DNA of 64,000 nt from Ascaphus truei (Eukaryota; Chordata; Amphibia; Anura; Ascaphidae), in contig CM071568.1 of assembly GCA_036426205.1 (NCBI GenBank), positions 46,764,483-46,828,482 of the forward strand, given 5' to 3'. The notes beneath the pieces were generated by a model. That model made no database searches and had not been told where the DNA came from. It saw nothing but the letters and a program-made list of their open reading frames with translations. The position numbers and the translations under genes were made by a program. Of this stretch, positions 22,801-33,960 are shown piece after piece (within the stretch, counting starts at the first letter, position 1; the number at the start of each line of letters is the position of its first letter).

Positions 22801-24961
22801 AATTTATTGCCTATTCAACCTGGGAAACGGACCCCTGAGTTGTTGCCGGGGACCCTGTTTTGCCCTCATGGACTGTGCTATTGTGCTCAAAATGGAGTCC
22901 ACCGCATGGACTGTACTCTCAAAATGGCGTTCTCGCCAGAAAACTGGGACCGCATGGGATTGCAGCAAGTTGCAAGCTATTTTCTGCAAACTCGGTTGCA
23001 AGCTATTCGGAGCCAAGCAAGGTACCGCACATCGCTGTGATTGGCTCAGCCGGAGCCTGGTCTCACCTTGTTCCTCTATGCCGCTGCCCTAAATTTCACC
23101 AAGTGGTGAGGGCAACACCCAAGAGCCAATTGGAGACCGTCCCCGTCCTGGGAGGAACCGACTACGCCCTGATCCAACTCAGTTCCACGGAGCTGAGCAA
23201 GAAGACAGAACTATAGTATCCTGCTGCTTACTACCCTACCTCATACTGCTAAAGAAAGACCAACAAAAATGTCTACCCTAGAGATTGCCAATTACTATCT
23301 ACCAGGGGGCTACTTGATGGTCACGGTGAACGGCCAGTGTCACCTGCGCTGTGTGCCCCCGAACTGCTGGCTCCCTTGGGGCAATGCCAGCCTCACAGTG
23401 TCAGCACTGCAGGCCTTCTTTATGCGGCCTGCTAGTCCTGGGCCCGCCGACGCTTTCATACCATATTGATCGGGCCTCCACACCAACCTGTGCGGTCCTT
23501 ATAATTGTCCCTGCTGAGGACGACATCGTGGGCCTGTGTGCCCTAACCATAGTGCCCGGAAGCCCCTGTGGTCTGGTGCCAGAAACGCCCTATCATGCGA
23601 AGTTGCTGATGGTTCCAGGACCGGAACCTGTGTATGCTGACCAGGAGAGTGAGTTGACTGCCCCGGGGGTGTTGGGTGCGCTTCCCCTGGCGGCGCGAGA
23701 GCGGGCAAGCTCCGTGACAATAGCTGCCAGGGAATATGGGGTGCCCTGATGTTGCTCCCCGGAAGAGGTTTCCTTACCCTCCTCTGAAGATGAGGCCAGC
23801 TGTCGGACACCTATGGAGGAAAGACCGTCCCTTACCTGCAGTCAGAGGTGAAGTCCCGATCCAGAGGTGTCCATCCAGAAGGCTGTGGTGCATCCGTAGC
23901 CCCGGAAGAGCCCCATGCCCGAGGAAGATGCCGCAGCTGTGAAAGACCCGCATGCGGTGGATCCTGTGGAGCCAGAAAACGTCCCCTACCGACCCCACAT
24001 CTTGTTTCAGCTAAGGTTTTGCTGCGGCCTACATGGGCGAGGAACCAGGCGGGGCCTTGTTCGGTGCACATCTGGCACCGCCGGACGTGACGTCATCCTC
24101 GCCGCCTGACCGGTGCCAGCCTGGGGCTCTCTCGAGATTGTCTATCCCTGATGACGTCGACAACATGGCGCCTATTTCAGCTGCGGAAACTTCGTCGGGA
24201 CCTGCTGTGGTGAATGCTGGACAGTCTCCTACTGCCACTCCAATACACAGGCCCCGATCCAGAGGAAAGGGTCACCGGATCCCGGATGCCATCCCAATAC
24301 CACCCCAATACCACCCACTGGGGCTGTGGTAAGCCTGCACCACACGGACTGGCCATGGACACTGTTAGGCCCCGTTCACCGGCCTTTCCCACCCATGTCT
24401 ATTCCCATGCCACCCCTGTTCAGGACAGTGCCATGACCACCCCTTTACATCTTCCCCTGCTGACCCCATCTATGTTTTCTCTCATTTTCCTAGTGATGAT
24501 CTGTCCCCTGGTTTGTCCACTGATCTAAGAAACTGGAATTTTGGGGGGAGGGATGGTTGGTCAGACGAATCTGAGGGGGAGATACCAGCTTCCAGTCGTA
24601 TACCAGTGGCTAAATCCCCTGGGTCTTTTAGGTCATTTAGAGAATCCTCTCTCACAACAATCAGCGACGTCTGGAGTGTCATCGCAGATGGACACTAGGT
24701 TCAGTAGCCCAAACCCAGAACAGCTGTCCGGGGAACCCCTTAAGTGGTGGGACCCTATGTTTCAGGGCTACGCCGCCAGTATGAATAGGACTAGGTTCCT
24801 TCTGGTTGATGGTCCTATGGTGGATTATTGGTGGGAGGAGGGTAAATATTCCCCAGAGGACACAGCTGAGGGCCTCCGTTAGAGGGTACACGACATTAAG
24901 CTAGGGGTAGTAACACCTAAAGGACCAGCTATACTGTACAAAGAGGTGGACCTGAGGGAAC

Positions 24962-25633
24962 CTACATTTCTGCCTCCTGTCACGTAGCTACAGGCAGTGG
25001 CAGGCTATCTTCCCTCATGCTGCCTCTCTGAGTGACTGGGGTGGAGGTGAACTGGGTCTGTTTGTAGCCAATCATGATGCAGACCTTGTGCCCTCCCCCT
25101 CTGTGCCTTAGGGGGGAAGTACTCTAAATTATAGTTAGTCCAGGTCTCCCCTCCTGGGGTTGAGACATGCAGTTCTAGTCTCTTCCTCTAGGGTTGGAGA
25201 CGTGCCTTTCAGCCCCTCCTGGGGCTGACTGCAGCCAAAGACCTGAAGAGAGGGCCATGCCTCAAGACTGCGAGAAGGCAGTACCATCCAAAGGTCTGGG
25301 ACCTATCCTAAAACCCTATGCATTCGCTGTAATAACACCTGCAGTTAATGTTACAATAAAGGATCCTGTTTATATACCCCTGCCTGAGCCTACAGTCTAT
25401 TGGGTAGGGGTATGCAAGAGAAGACTGTCATGGTGGGGACTGTCTCCAGTAACCCTGGAGCCTGCTGTGACTGGAGGGCAGCCTGAGGATCAGCAAAACC
25501 CTGTCCTGTTTCCCCTTACCATCGCAGACGCTCATCTCTCCTGAACCCTCACAGGTAACAAGCGCCATGTACTTGCACCTGTAGCTTTAGCAAGATCTCC
25601 CAGAGTGGAGGGGGGAGGGGAAGCAGGGTTACA
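24962..25633 (+). repeat. 3' LTR
   Basis: Matches the 5' LTR with substitutions but includes an extra block at about 25043-25257 (containing AGCCAATCATGATGCAGACC). It ends GGGTTACA. The exact 5' boundary is uncertain because the first bases differ from the 5' LTR start. Confidence 0.7.
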
Positions 25634-25660
25634 TATATATGGTGTCTTACATATATATGG

Positions 25661-26649
25661 TGTCTAGGGTACATGGGGCTGATTACCTGTTGTGTGGTGC
25701 ATACCTGTGAGGAACAGGAGGGCCTGAGCTTCCCGCGGTGTTGTGGGGGAGCCAGGACCGGGCTTCTGGGGTGATAGCCTCCATGATCTCTTAGTGGTGC
25801 AGCGCCTCCATCTTCTATACTCCCAGGGTAATGGGACAGGACCGGTATAGAAGAACCCCTCAGGTCCCAGGGTTATACTCTCCAAATCACACACAGTCTT
25901 TACGGGTACAGAATAGTCTCTTTATTTGACAGAGCAACGATATCCCAACGATAAGGCTTCCAGCAGCCGCAATACAATCGCCAGGACGAGGTACCCAACG
26001 CTCACCTCCTCTCCTTCCCTCCAAGTCACTCTTCCGACAGGATGGTCTGAGCTAGGGCTTCAATACCCTGTGGCCCACCTCCGAGGTTAGCCTCGAAGTG
26101 GGTCTTGAATTCTTCCCCCCCATCATCACCCCTGGCAGTGGGGTGAGGGCATTGGTCCACCAGTCTATGATTCTATCAGCTCTACTTATAGACGCTGATC
26201 GTTTCAGTTCCTCTCGCTCTCATCCGGCACGCTGCGCCGGGGAGCCCTCAGCCTCCTGATACTCCTCGGACCGTTCCGCAGGATTCGTGGCTTATGGCAT
26301 AATACTCAGGAACTCTAGACTCTCGATATCACTGATCACTCAAACTCTTCCTAAGCTACTCTCTCTTCCGAAGGACCATCAAAAGAGAGGAACACAGCAC
26401 AAAAGCACAGAAGAAGAACAACCCCAACTCACCGGAGTTGGCTGCTAAATATAGAGCTAGCCCCTCCCCTCATGGTGTCAGCAGAGCCTCCCCTCTTGCT
26501 CACGCCTGCAGCAGAGTCCAGGCCTGCATCTACCACTCAGGTTAGGGCTATGAAGGGGGAAAACCCATGATGATTACTGGCGCCTGATCTTAACAGGACT
26601 TATCACAGTAGAAGGAAGATAGGTATAGCCTGAGCTGTTTACAGGGGGC

Positions 26650-26652
<3 letters not shown>
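25661..26652 (-). mobile_element. Probable solo LTR of a TGTAGCC-type family
   Basis: Read on the minus strand it begins TGTAGCCCCCTG, carries CAAATAAAGAGACTATT as a possible polyadenylation signal near 25915, and ends near CCTAGACA. It is bounded by the (TA)n tract on one side and an ACATATATATGGTGTCT duplication on the other. No coding content. Identity as LTR rests on these ends and signal. Confidence 0.5.
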
Positions 26653-26685
<33 letters not shown>

Positions 26686-26692
26686 CTTATTT
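26652..26692. repeat. (TA)n microsatellite
   Basis: About 20 uninterrupted AT/TA steps, directly next to the preceding LTR. Confidence 0.95.
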
Positions 26693-27457
26693 TAGGATGC
26701 ATTTGTATTTCATTGTTGATTTGAACTAGGAAACAAGCGGGTGCAGCAGTGTATCCAACTTTCACAATTCTGTGAATAGCACAGGTGGAAAACAGTACAA
26801 TTATAAAAAATAAAAAATTCAAAACTCTGAAAACTGGAAACATCTGTATACTGTATGTGGCCCTCAGGCCATTTTCTCCCCTATTATTTCAAGCTATCTG
26901 ATTTCATTAGGTCAGTGAACAGGCACATTTTGCAAATGTCTGTGCAATTCAATATATGACACTATAAAGTTCAGTTAGTATCAGGGGAAACATAAAGAAC
27001 ATCCAATTCAGCAGAAATCAAGCAAACCAACGCTGTAGCCCAGTGAATGTTACTGTCTTTGATGTTGCAGGGTGCAGTTGCTTTATGCCACTGTCAAATG
27101 TATGAAATATCCTATGAGAGCTTCTTAAATCTGCTGCTTATCTCTTGGGCAAAAAAGGGTAATGCCACCTGATACTTGGAGGATTTAAATAAACCAAAGC
27201 AAACCGTGGTAGTTTCAAATGGAAAGTTTGCCGTGTCCCATTGTAATATTACACCGAGGAGCTCATTCTGTAACTGCTCTTGTAATCATTCCCCAAAGCC
27301 ATTCAGCATGTGGGAAAAATGAAATGCATCTTCATCATTGACGCAAAAGAACACAACATGAAATGAACTCAGAGCAGTAACATGCAGTGAATGAGTTTGA
27401 AGTGTGTAACAACTAATAAAAACAACATCCGTATAGCGTTAGCCATAATATTTACAC
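26693..27457. other. Intronic sequence with no gene seen
   Basis: AT-rich and apparently unique by eye. No exon is recognised. Confidence 0.5.
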
Positions 27458-27465
27458 CTCTATGT

Positions 27466-27668
27466 CAGGGGTTCTCAATTTCAGTCCTCAGGACCCCCCA
27501 ACAGGGCAGGTTTTCAGGATATCCCTGCTTCAACACATGTCAGTCTTCGACTGAGCCACTGATGGAGCCACCTGTGCTGATGCAGGTATCTCCTGAAAAC
27601 CTGACCTGTTGCTGGTCCGAGGGGGGGGGGGGGTTGGAAGCTTGAGGACCGGAGTTGAGAACCCCCTG
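27466..27668. mobile_element. Palindromic hAT MITE, diverged copy
   Basis: Ends CAGGGGTTCTCAATTTCAG and CCGGAGTTGAGAACCCCCTG. The interior TTCAGGATATCCCTGCTTCA and GAGCCACCTGTGCTGATG match the family at 4435. Flanking 8-mers CTCTATGT and ATTTAGGT agree at five positions, so the target duplication is only weakly supported. Confidence 0.8.
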
Positions 27669-27676
27669 ATTTAGGT

Positions 27677-29261
27677 TTGAAAGCCAAATTGAAACCCGTG
27701 CTATAATGGGTAATGCACTGGACAGCTCGTAGACTATTATTAGAGGCACGTCTTTTATTGAGCGTGAATCAACATTTCTGAAGTTACAGTTATCAGGGTA
27801 CAAACGGGGAAAATACAAATAGAAAAAGAAAACACACTTTTTTCTGACTGTAGCCAGGTTTACCTTTGTGTGTCCCAAGCTCCTCTCTCCCCCCAGAATC
27901 TAACATAGAAGAGCACGAGGAAAAGTCACAATTAAATATGTACAGTAGATTGGAGTAAAAACCATGTGCAATTTTGAAACAGCTAAGGGGCTGATGCGCC
28001 ATATTAGCTCAATGTTGAAAATGTCTGTGAAGCAAAATGTTTGCAGATACTATATTAAGTACACAATGTGAATGATTATTTTTTTTTTTTTACAAATGAT
28101 TTATTCACATGCTATGCAATAAAATATGAAGGCTTGTGATAAAGGGATTTTTTTTTTACCTGGGCATGGGCCATTTGTCTATCTATTTTATACCGTAATA
28201 TAGCTAACCAAGTAACTAATAAAGTATGCCTGGGCTACAGTATATGTAAAAAGTAACACACACACATTACTTGCAGCATATTGATTCGTAATCCTTTGTT
28301 ATACACAGTATTCAAAAAGACAAGGCCAGCGCCTGCCTTCCTAACAGTGCATGCCAAAGGGGCTACTGAGGCCTCCTATCATGTCTGTATGTCAGTCATG
28401 GCTGATAGACCTCTATGATATAGACAAGGTGAGGGGTAAATGGTGCTCACAATCACATCTGATGAAAAATAGCTCAATAAATGTTACAGGTGCTGTTTAA
28501 ATGTCCATAATGAATAAGTCCACATATAAAACAATCCAGGGGAGATAGAGACCTAATGTTGTCCACCTGGCAACCACAATAAATGGCCCTTGTAGATTTC
28601 TTCCCAGGAGATGGATAAATGTATAATGGTGCACTAGCATAGGGTAAATATATCTGGACTATTGCCCATTACCTGCCAGTGTTGATCCTGGGCAAGCCAG
28701 TCACTCCAAGGCGTGCAGTCCTCAAGGGTAAGTACAGAAGATTCAATTAGAGACAGGAGCACAGCCGAGATTCATGTAAAAGAATGAAGAATTCCAGGAC
28801 AACTCCAAAAATTTTACTAAATCAAAGTAGTTTTATTTTTATTTTTTTTGTCAACTGTTTGAGGTTTTCATGGGGTACAGAAATAAAAAGAGGGGGAGCA
28901 ATCAACCGTAAAGGATGGACAACAGATATACATCAGTCATGACCTCATCATAGCGAATATAGAAAAAAGCCTAACATTTACCGATGCAAGGCAGGAGGGG
29001 CGGGACACACTAAATATTAATAACCAATAAAGTATAGATAAAGATAAAGGTGGCATAGAGCACTTCCTCCCCTATGGCTCAAATCCTACCCCGCGCACAG
29101 GGCAGTCCCTCAGCTTCTCCTGAGAAGGTTCCTACAACAGGGCCTTGCTCAGAGCATGCTCTGCCCGACCCTCCTTTGTCAGTCAGGGATCCCAGATTAT
29201 TAGATTGTTTTTAAATGGCCCCAGGGTTATGCTGGAACATTTATTGCAAAATGCCTGAAGG
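27677..29261. other. Intronic sequence with repeat traces
   Basis: No gene. Around 28845-28915 the words CAACTGTT, GGGGTACAGAAATA and AAAGRGGG match 38940-38990, marking a short shared repeat. Poly-T runs occur near 28080-28091 and 28150-28158. Confidence 0.45.
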
Positions 29262-29370
29262 AATACAGTAGTAACGTCACTGACTTTGAACAAGGTCGAC
29301 CTGGTTTGAATCCCATTGTCAGCTGTCCTTAACTTGGAAAAGTCCTTTTATCTCACCTTCAAGGCACGTT
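29262..29370 (+). mobile_element. SINE fragment upstream of VPS13B exon
   Basis: AGTAGTAACGTCACTGACTT then a B-box-like CTGGTTTGAATCCCA and a degraded core (AACTTGGAAAAGTCC, TTATCTCACCTTCAAGGCAC) follow the SINE order. It ends about 75 bp before the exon at 29447. Confidence 0.6.
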
Positions 29371-29446
29371 ATGGTATTGGAAGAAGATTTTACTGCAACG
29401 CACAATGCGTGCTAGGAAGTGACCCTTTCCCCCCTTTCTTTCCTAG

Positions 29447-29649
29447 ATACAATCACTGGTGCATTATTTACACTGGACACGAATGACTTTGTCCTTAAAA
29501 CTTGCCTGAAAGAAAGAAGCAGAAATCTGATGGGCCCGGTCTCTGGCTCAGTTAATCTAGAAGCCAATTGGTGCAAGCACAGTGGAAACCCCGGCTCCCA
29601 GCATTTTATTCCCAAAATACTTGTTGATTTGAGAGGCGGAGTAATGCAG
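29447..29649 (+). CDS. VPS13B: VPS13B internal coding exon (first in window)
   Basis: This exon encodes 67 whole residues, beginning TITGALFTLDTNDF and ending VDLRGGVMQ, which I recognise as the interior of VPS13B, a Golgi-associated VPS13-family protein that forms a long lipid-conducting rod. The acceptor is a pyrimidine tract ending in TTTCTTTCCTAG and the donor is CAG|GTGAGT, close to consensus. The exon starts with two bases that complete a split codon, so the missing upstream exon must end in phase 1; it ends in phase 0, matching the next exon. There are no stops or frameshifts. The segment lies in the extended lipid-channel part of the chain and has no catalytic motif; VPS13 proteins are not enzymes. 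I found no convincing VPS13B exon between 1 and 29446, so the upstream intron probably covers all of that. Confidence 0.95.
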
Positions 29650-29947
29650 GTGAGTGTTTGCAAATTATTATTTGTTCAAGAAATAGCCTTGGATCTCTCT
29701 TCCTATTAAAATGTATTACAATTGTCTTTTGTAAAATTACTGTTGACCACTGTAGAGAAAGCATAGTGCCATTAATATACAGTAGTATCAATATCTAGGC
29801 GGTCCCTTCAAAGCCAATCTGCAAGGACCAAAATATGTACCATTATAAAGAAAAATGTAAAGTTCTGATTTTTATCAATGAGATTCCATTCAAGTCTTTG
29901 GGAGTTATTTATTAAACTACAATATATAGTCAAGTGTCAGTTGGATG

Positions 29948-30360
29948 AGGAGTGAGCATGTGGTTTCTGCCTCCGGTGGAGTGAGCATGGGGTTTCTGCC
30001 TCCAGTGGAGTGAGCATGGGGTTTCTGCCTCCAGTGGAGTGAGCATGTGGTTTCTGCCTCCAGTGGAGTGAGCATGTGGCTTCTTTCTCCGGTGGAGTGA
30101 GCATGTGGTTTCTGCCTCCAGTGGAGTGAGCATGTGGTTTCTGCCTCCGGTGGAGTGAGCACGTGGCTTCTTTCTCCGGTGGAGTGAGTATGTGGTTTCC
30201 TGTCTCCGGTGGAGTGAGCATGTGGTTTCTGCCTCCAGTGGAGTGAGCATGTGGATTCTGTCTCCGTGGAGTGAGCATGTGATTTCTGTCTCCGGAGGAG
30301 TAAGCATGTGGCTTCTTTCTCCGGTGGAGTGAGCATGTGGTTTCTGCCTCCGGTGGAGTG
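29948..30360 (+). repeat. Minisatellite, 29-bp unit, about 14 copies
   Basis: The unit is GGAGTGAGCATGTGGTTTCT followed by GCCTCCGGT, with variants GGGGTTTCT, GGCTTCTTTCT and one copy lengthened to 30 bp. It lies in the intron between the first two VPS13B exons. Because 29 is not a multiple of 3, all three minus-strand frames stay open and give overlapping HAHSTGG/MLTPPEAETT-type repeats; these are not genes. Confidence 0.95.
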
Positions 30361-30878
30361 ACTGTGCAGATAATTAATCGTGTACATGTTGGAGTTTTCA
30401 CTACTGTTTATCCCCTTGCTGCTGAAGGCAGACAAGTGGGCTCTGAGTTTTCCATGAGTGTTACTGATATGAAGTCCGTCTCACTGTGATAACGCCATAT
30501 AATGTATATTGGAAGTAAACACGAAAGTGTTTTGAGTTATGGTTGTGAATAATATTGAATCTGAAAAACACTAGATGAAATATTAGGAAACCTTAAAAAC
30601 ATACACAGAATACACTCATCAAGTTTCACCTGTATTGGGTCATTTTCATTAGAGCATTAAATACTTTAAAAAAAATGTTTTCAACAATTGTTAATTTTTG
30701 CTTGGCCCTCAATTTAATGTTATACATTTGTTAATATTTATTGTAACCTTTTTTTGTCTAGGGCTTAAAAACTGCCAAACAAAATATGTAATCATCCTGA
30801 ACCAGTAGCGTTGAGACAAGTTCCAGATCGTATCGAAAATGCTCTCTATACTTTGCATTCCTAATTTTCTCATTATAG

Positions 30879-31089
30879 GTTTTCTGGGGTCAAGAGAACT
30901 TGAATTGTTTAGAGATTGTACATGAACTTCTCCAAGAATACCTACAGAGAGAATCCAAATTTAGCACAGTGAGTTGTGATCAACGCCTTCCACTGGGCTC
31001 TCCTACTATCGGTAGACATCAAACCTCCAAGACAGAACATAGCTTGGATGACTTGAGAACTGGCCTTTTCCAGTACATACAGGATGCAG
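30879..31089 (+). CDS. VPS13B: VPS13B internal coding exon (second in window)
   Basis: The exon starts in phase 0 after a TTATAG acceptor and reads VFWGQENLNCLEIVHELLQE onward to TGLFQYIQDA, with one further base before the donor GTAAGA. It has 70 complete codons plus one base. The stretch containing STVSCDQRLPLGSPTIG and EHSLDDLRTGLFQYIQ is strongly characteristic of VPS13B among VPS13 paralogues, as I recall the family. It follows the previous exon after a 1,229-bp intron that holds a 29-bp minisatellite. The single trailing G pairs with AT at the start of the next exon to make an Asp codon, so the phases fit. No disruption is seen. The exon does not cover any named VPS13 end domain (N-terminal chorein, VAB or C-terminal ATG2-like). 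Confidence 0.95.
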
Positions 31090-31892
31090 GTAAGACAAAC
31101 TTCACTTTCAGTTGCGTTTGTGAATAGTGTATTTGCACAATGTCTTATCTTGATAGAAGAGGGAAGCTCTTTCTATCGAAAAATGACTACATGAAGTCTA
31201 GTTTTTGCCGGCTATGGAAACACAAATGTGCTAGCCTCCTTCCACCAATATATACTTTTGTTTCTATTGACCATTTCCCACTCTTATTCCTTATATGTTA
31301 TAAGCTGCTTAATGCAGAGACCACCCTACCTATTGTGAGTTAAGTTGGTATTATTTTCTGTGTTCTATTATTGTCGTTAAAGTCAATTGTGCAGCATAAA
31401 AGAGTAATATCCATGCAAAGTAGACTAGGTGTAGGATCCGGAGCAAGCCATACGTTACAGTATATCATGTTTAACAAGAATGAAGATTCAGGAAGCATGT
31501 GGGACAGTCTCAGCAGAGATTATGGGTACAGTCACAGTGAAAGAATAAACAAATGCAAGAGCATGACACAAGGGAGCACAATTTCACAATGACACAATTT
31601 CTTCTTAAAGGCTTTAACTAGTTTCTTTTTATCGTAATCAGGTTAAATGCAGAGGGAGCAAAGCTAGAATTAATTTAGTTTTTCGGGTAGGTTTTTAATA
31701 TTGACTGCGTAAGTGGACCAGATATTCCATAAGTGCGGTTAATGAGATTCATTTCTGTATGTATAGTAGTCATAGTTAACCTGAAATTGTTTAGTGTCTG
31801 TAGAACATTGTATCTACCTACATTCAAGTGTAACCAATTTAGTAAGTAAAAGTTGGAGACGTCACATTACCAAAGAGAGTAACAGCCTTTTC

Positions 31893-32075
31893 CAGGGGTA
31901 GCCAACTCCAGTCCTCAAGAGCAACCAACAGGTTAGGTTTCCAGGATATCCCTGCTTCAGCACAGGTGGCTCAATCAGTGGCTCAGTCAAAGACTGAGAC
32001 ACCTGTGCTGAAGCAGGGATATCCTGGAAAGTTGACCTGTTGGTAGCTCTTGAGGAATAGAGTTGGCTACCCCTT
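31893..32075. mobile_element. Palindromic hAT MITE beside splice acceptor
   Basis: Starts CAGGGGTAGCCAACTCCAG and ends AGTTGGCTACCCCTT, with CCAGGATATCCCTGCTTCAG and its complement inside. Flanking 8-mers GCCTTTTC (31885-31892) and GCCTATTC (32076-32083) differ at one base. The right duplication ends 42 bp before the VPS13B exon at 32126. Confidence 0.9.
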
Positions 32076-32125
32076 GCCTATTCTATAGTTTATTCTGTCA
32101 TTCAAAATGTAATTTTGTTTGCCAG

Positions 32126-32310
32126 ATGCGCAGAAACTACCAACCGCATATGAAGTAGTTTTTTACAATGAAACAGAAGAGTGTCCAGGAATGATGCTAT
32201 GGAGATATCCAGAGCCCCGGGTGCTGACACTTGTAAGGATAACTCCAGTCCCATTCAACACAACTGAGGATCCTGATATCAGCACTGCTGACCTTGGAGA
32301 TGTTCTTCAG
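32126..32310 (+). CDS. VPS13B: VPS13B internal coding exon (third in window)
   Basis: After the acceptor TTTGCCAG the exon begins with two bases that complete the Asp codon split from the previous exon, then encodes 61 residues including AYEVVFYNETEECPGMMLW, RVLTLVRITPVPFNTTED and STADLGDVLQ. This block is very highly conserved in VPS13B. It ends in phase 0 at CAG|GTTTGT, a weaker donor. The upstream intron is 1,036 bp and its last ~230 bp are mostly a palindromic hAT MITE whose target duplication ends 42 bp before the exon. The next exon is 26.9 kb downstream, so this short-exon cluster is followed by one very long intron. Open reading continues a little past the donor, but the family alignment stops at DVLQ and resumes at 59236. 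Confidence 0.95.
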
Positions 32311-33109
32311 GTTTGTTTTGAAAATGTATTTCATGTACAAATCCCAGTATATTTTATATAAACACTGAAACATATACTACCATGGAAAGTATATTAATAT
32401 TGTATTGATGTACTGAGGTTTATCATCAGCATCGTTATTAATTCATTTTTATATTTAAGCTATTCAAAATAAAAATGAAAATCTGAACCTCTGGGTCTGC
32501 TGCAGCCCGACCGCACAAATCTCTCCCGTACGTAACTTGTTCAGTATCAGCATGTTAGTGATACAAAAATGGTCCCACGTTACATCGTGATCTGAAGCCC
32601 CAAAGGTACATGCTGTGTATGTATGAGAGAGTGGTGATCATGCTTGTCCAGCCAGGTTTGCCTGGTTATCTTGGAAAGTTACCCCCTAAGTAGTGAGGAT
32701 GCTGAGAGGTCAGGAAAACCGGCAAACCCTACAGAAGTCTATATTCGTTTAACTCTTGTAATGCTAGTATCTTGCCCCTAAGCATTTCCTGCTCTTTAAG
32801 AAAATAAATAAATAATAATAATAATTGTTTCGTAAAATGTAGCATCTGAGGTTACCACGGTAACCTCTGGCTGTACTGTGCTCTAGGAAGACATCCATTT
32901 TGACCTCCCAGGCATTTCATGTCAACTGCTCATACTGTATTGGGGATATCTATCCTTATCTTGGACCCAGCCATATACACACCTGCTCTCACCCATGCCT
33001 TCCCCATGCCTCCTCTTTCACTGCTAATTGTGTTAACCCATCTAATTTAATACTGACCAACCTTAAAACTCACCTCTCAAAAGAAGCCTGCAAGAGAGTG
33101 CAATAGCCT
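32311..33109. other. Start of the 26.9-kb VPS13B intron
   Basis: No exon. At about 32960-33100 a + frame reads NLKTHLSKEAC, resembling the extreme C-terminus of L2-type LINE ORFs, so a small LINE tail is likely here. Confidence 0.45.
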
Positions 33110-33129
33110 GCACTCATAGCTACTGTCCC

Positions 33130-33510
33130 ACAGTCACTCCTACCAACCATTGTGACCAAAAGGAGGAGACAAAGAGAGAGATAGAAGCACGGACAAGAGG
33201 AGACCGAGGGATGACGAGGAGGAGGGAATGGAGAGCATTGTGCACATAGGTCAGGAGGGAGTGCAAAGAGATGGTAGGAGAGACAGCAAGGTGAGTAGGA
33301 GGAGGAAACAGAGAGACAGCAAGGAGAGGAGGAGGCGGATAAGTAGGAGAGGTGAGAATGTAGTGTGTACAGATGAGCAGACACAGTAAGGCAGGGAGTG
33401 CAAATAGAGGGGAGGAGAGAGTGCATAGAGGAGCAGGACATGATGGATTAGAGAGTAAGGTGGAGAAGAGTTGACAGGAGACAGCAAGGCATTATAGGGA
33501 GGGGCGAAAA
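33130..33510 (+). repeat. Purine-rich tract, about 380 bp
   Basis: Nearly all G and A on the + strand, with irregular GGAGGAGA, AGAGACAGCAAGG and GAGTAGGAGAGG words. There is no fixed unit length. Ser/Leu-rich minus-strand frames are translations of this tract. Confidence 0.85.
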
Positions 33511-33559
33511 CCAAGAGTAATGTTTAATTGATAACCTTTCAGATCTCCTCAATCGGCGT

Positions 33560-33960
33560 ATGTTATGCCGGGTACTGCTAGTTTTTTTTAAATGTACCTG
33601 AACCAGGAAGTCCCTCTGAGCTGATCCGTATTCCCTGACCTCTTGGGACACTGGTTCCTGAGATATTTGTAGTTTTTTGTGTCTGTGTTTTGCACACACA
33701 AAAAAATTGAATATACCCACAGTGTCACCAATAGAAAGCTGCTATGTCAACTCCCTAGAATATTGCAGCTTTCGATTGGCTGTCGGAACAAGTCTGACAC
33801 CTCCCCCCTTGCACTTCAGAATAGATATTCTGGTTCTGGGGTCATGTGATTGCTTGTGTAAAAATCACATGTCCAGCATCTCCTCTGGAAATTACAAACA
33901 GAAGAGCCCAGTCCTCCATGTTCTGATGAAGCATGGAGCTCCAGGAGAGTAAATATTGCC
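33560..33960. mobile_element. Probable TTAA-type MITE relative
   Basis: The interior CACCAATAGAAAGCTGC and GCAGCTTTCGATTGGCTG form an inverted pair and resemble the CAATAGGAAGC core of 4664-5049. CTGAGCTGATCCGTATTC also matches AAGCTGATCCGAACTATTC there. Edges are not visible. Confidence 0.5.

Larger units (their letters stand above)
21903..25633 (+). mobile_element. Non-autonomous LTR retrotransposon
   Basis: Two direct repeats flank a 2.5-kb interior. Shared landmarks are CTTTCTGCCTCCTGTCACGT (5' copy; ATTTCTG in the 3' copy), CCATCCAAAGGTCTGGGACC, TATGCATTCGCTGTAATAAC, AGAGAAGACTGTCATGG and the end TAGCTTTAGCAAG...CAGAG. The interior carries no recognisable protease, reverse transcriptase, RNase H or integrase. 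Open frames at 23269-23469 (starting MSTLEIANYY), 23351-23749 and 24541-24882 (rich in Trp near its middle, KWWDP and DYWWEEG) are separated by stops and frame changes and may be remnants of gag; I do not recognise a family domain. Because it is broken and lacks pol it could have moved only with enzymes supplied by another element. A Ty3-type origin is my guess. Confidence 0.75.

Noticed and set aside
29917..30435. Three overlapping minus-strand frames of 125-172 codons
   Set aside because: They are different frames of the same 29-bp minisatellite; no start context, domain or splice signals.
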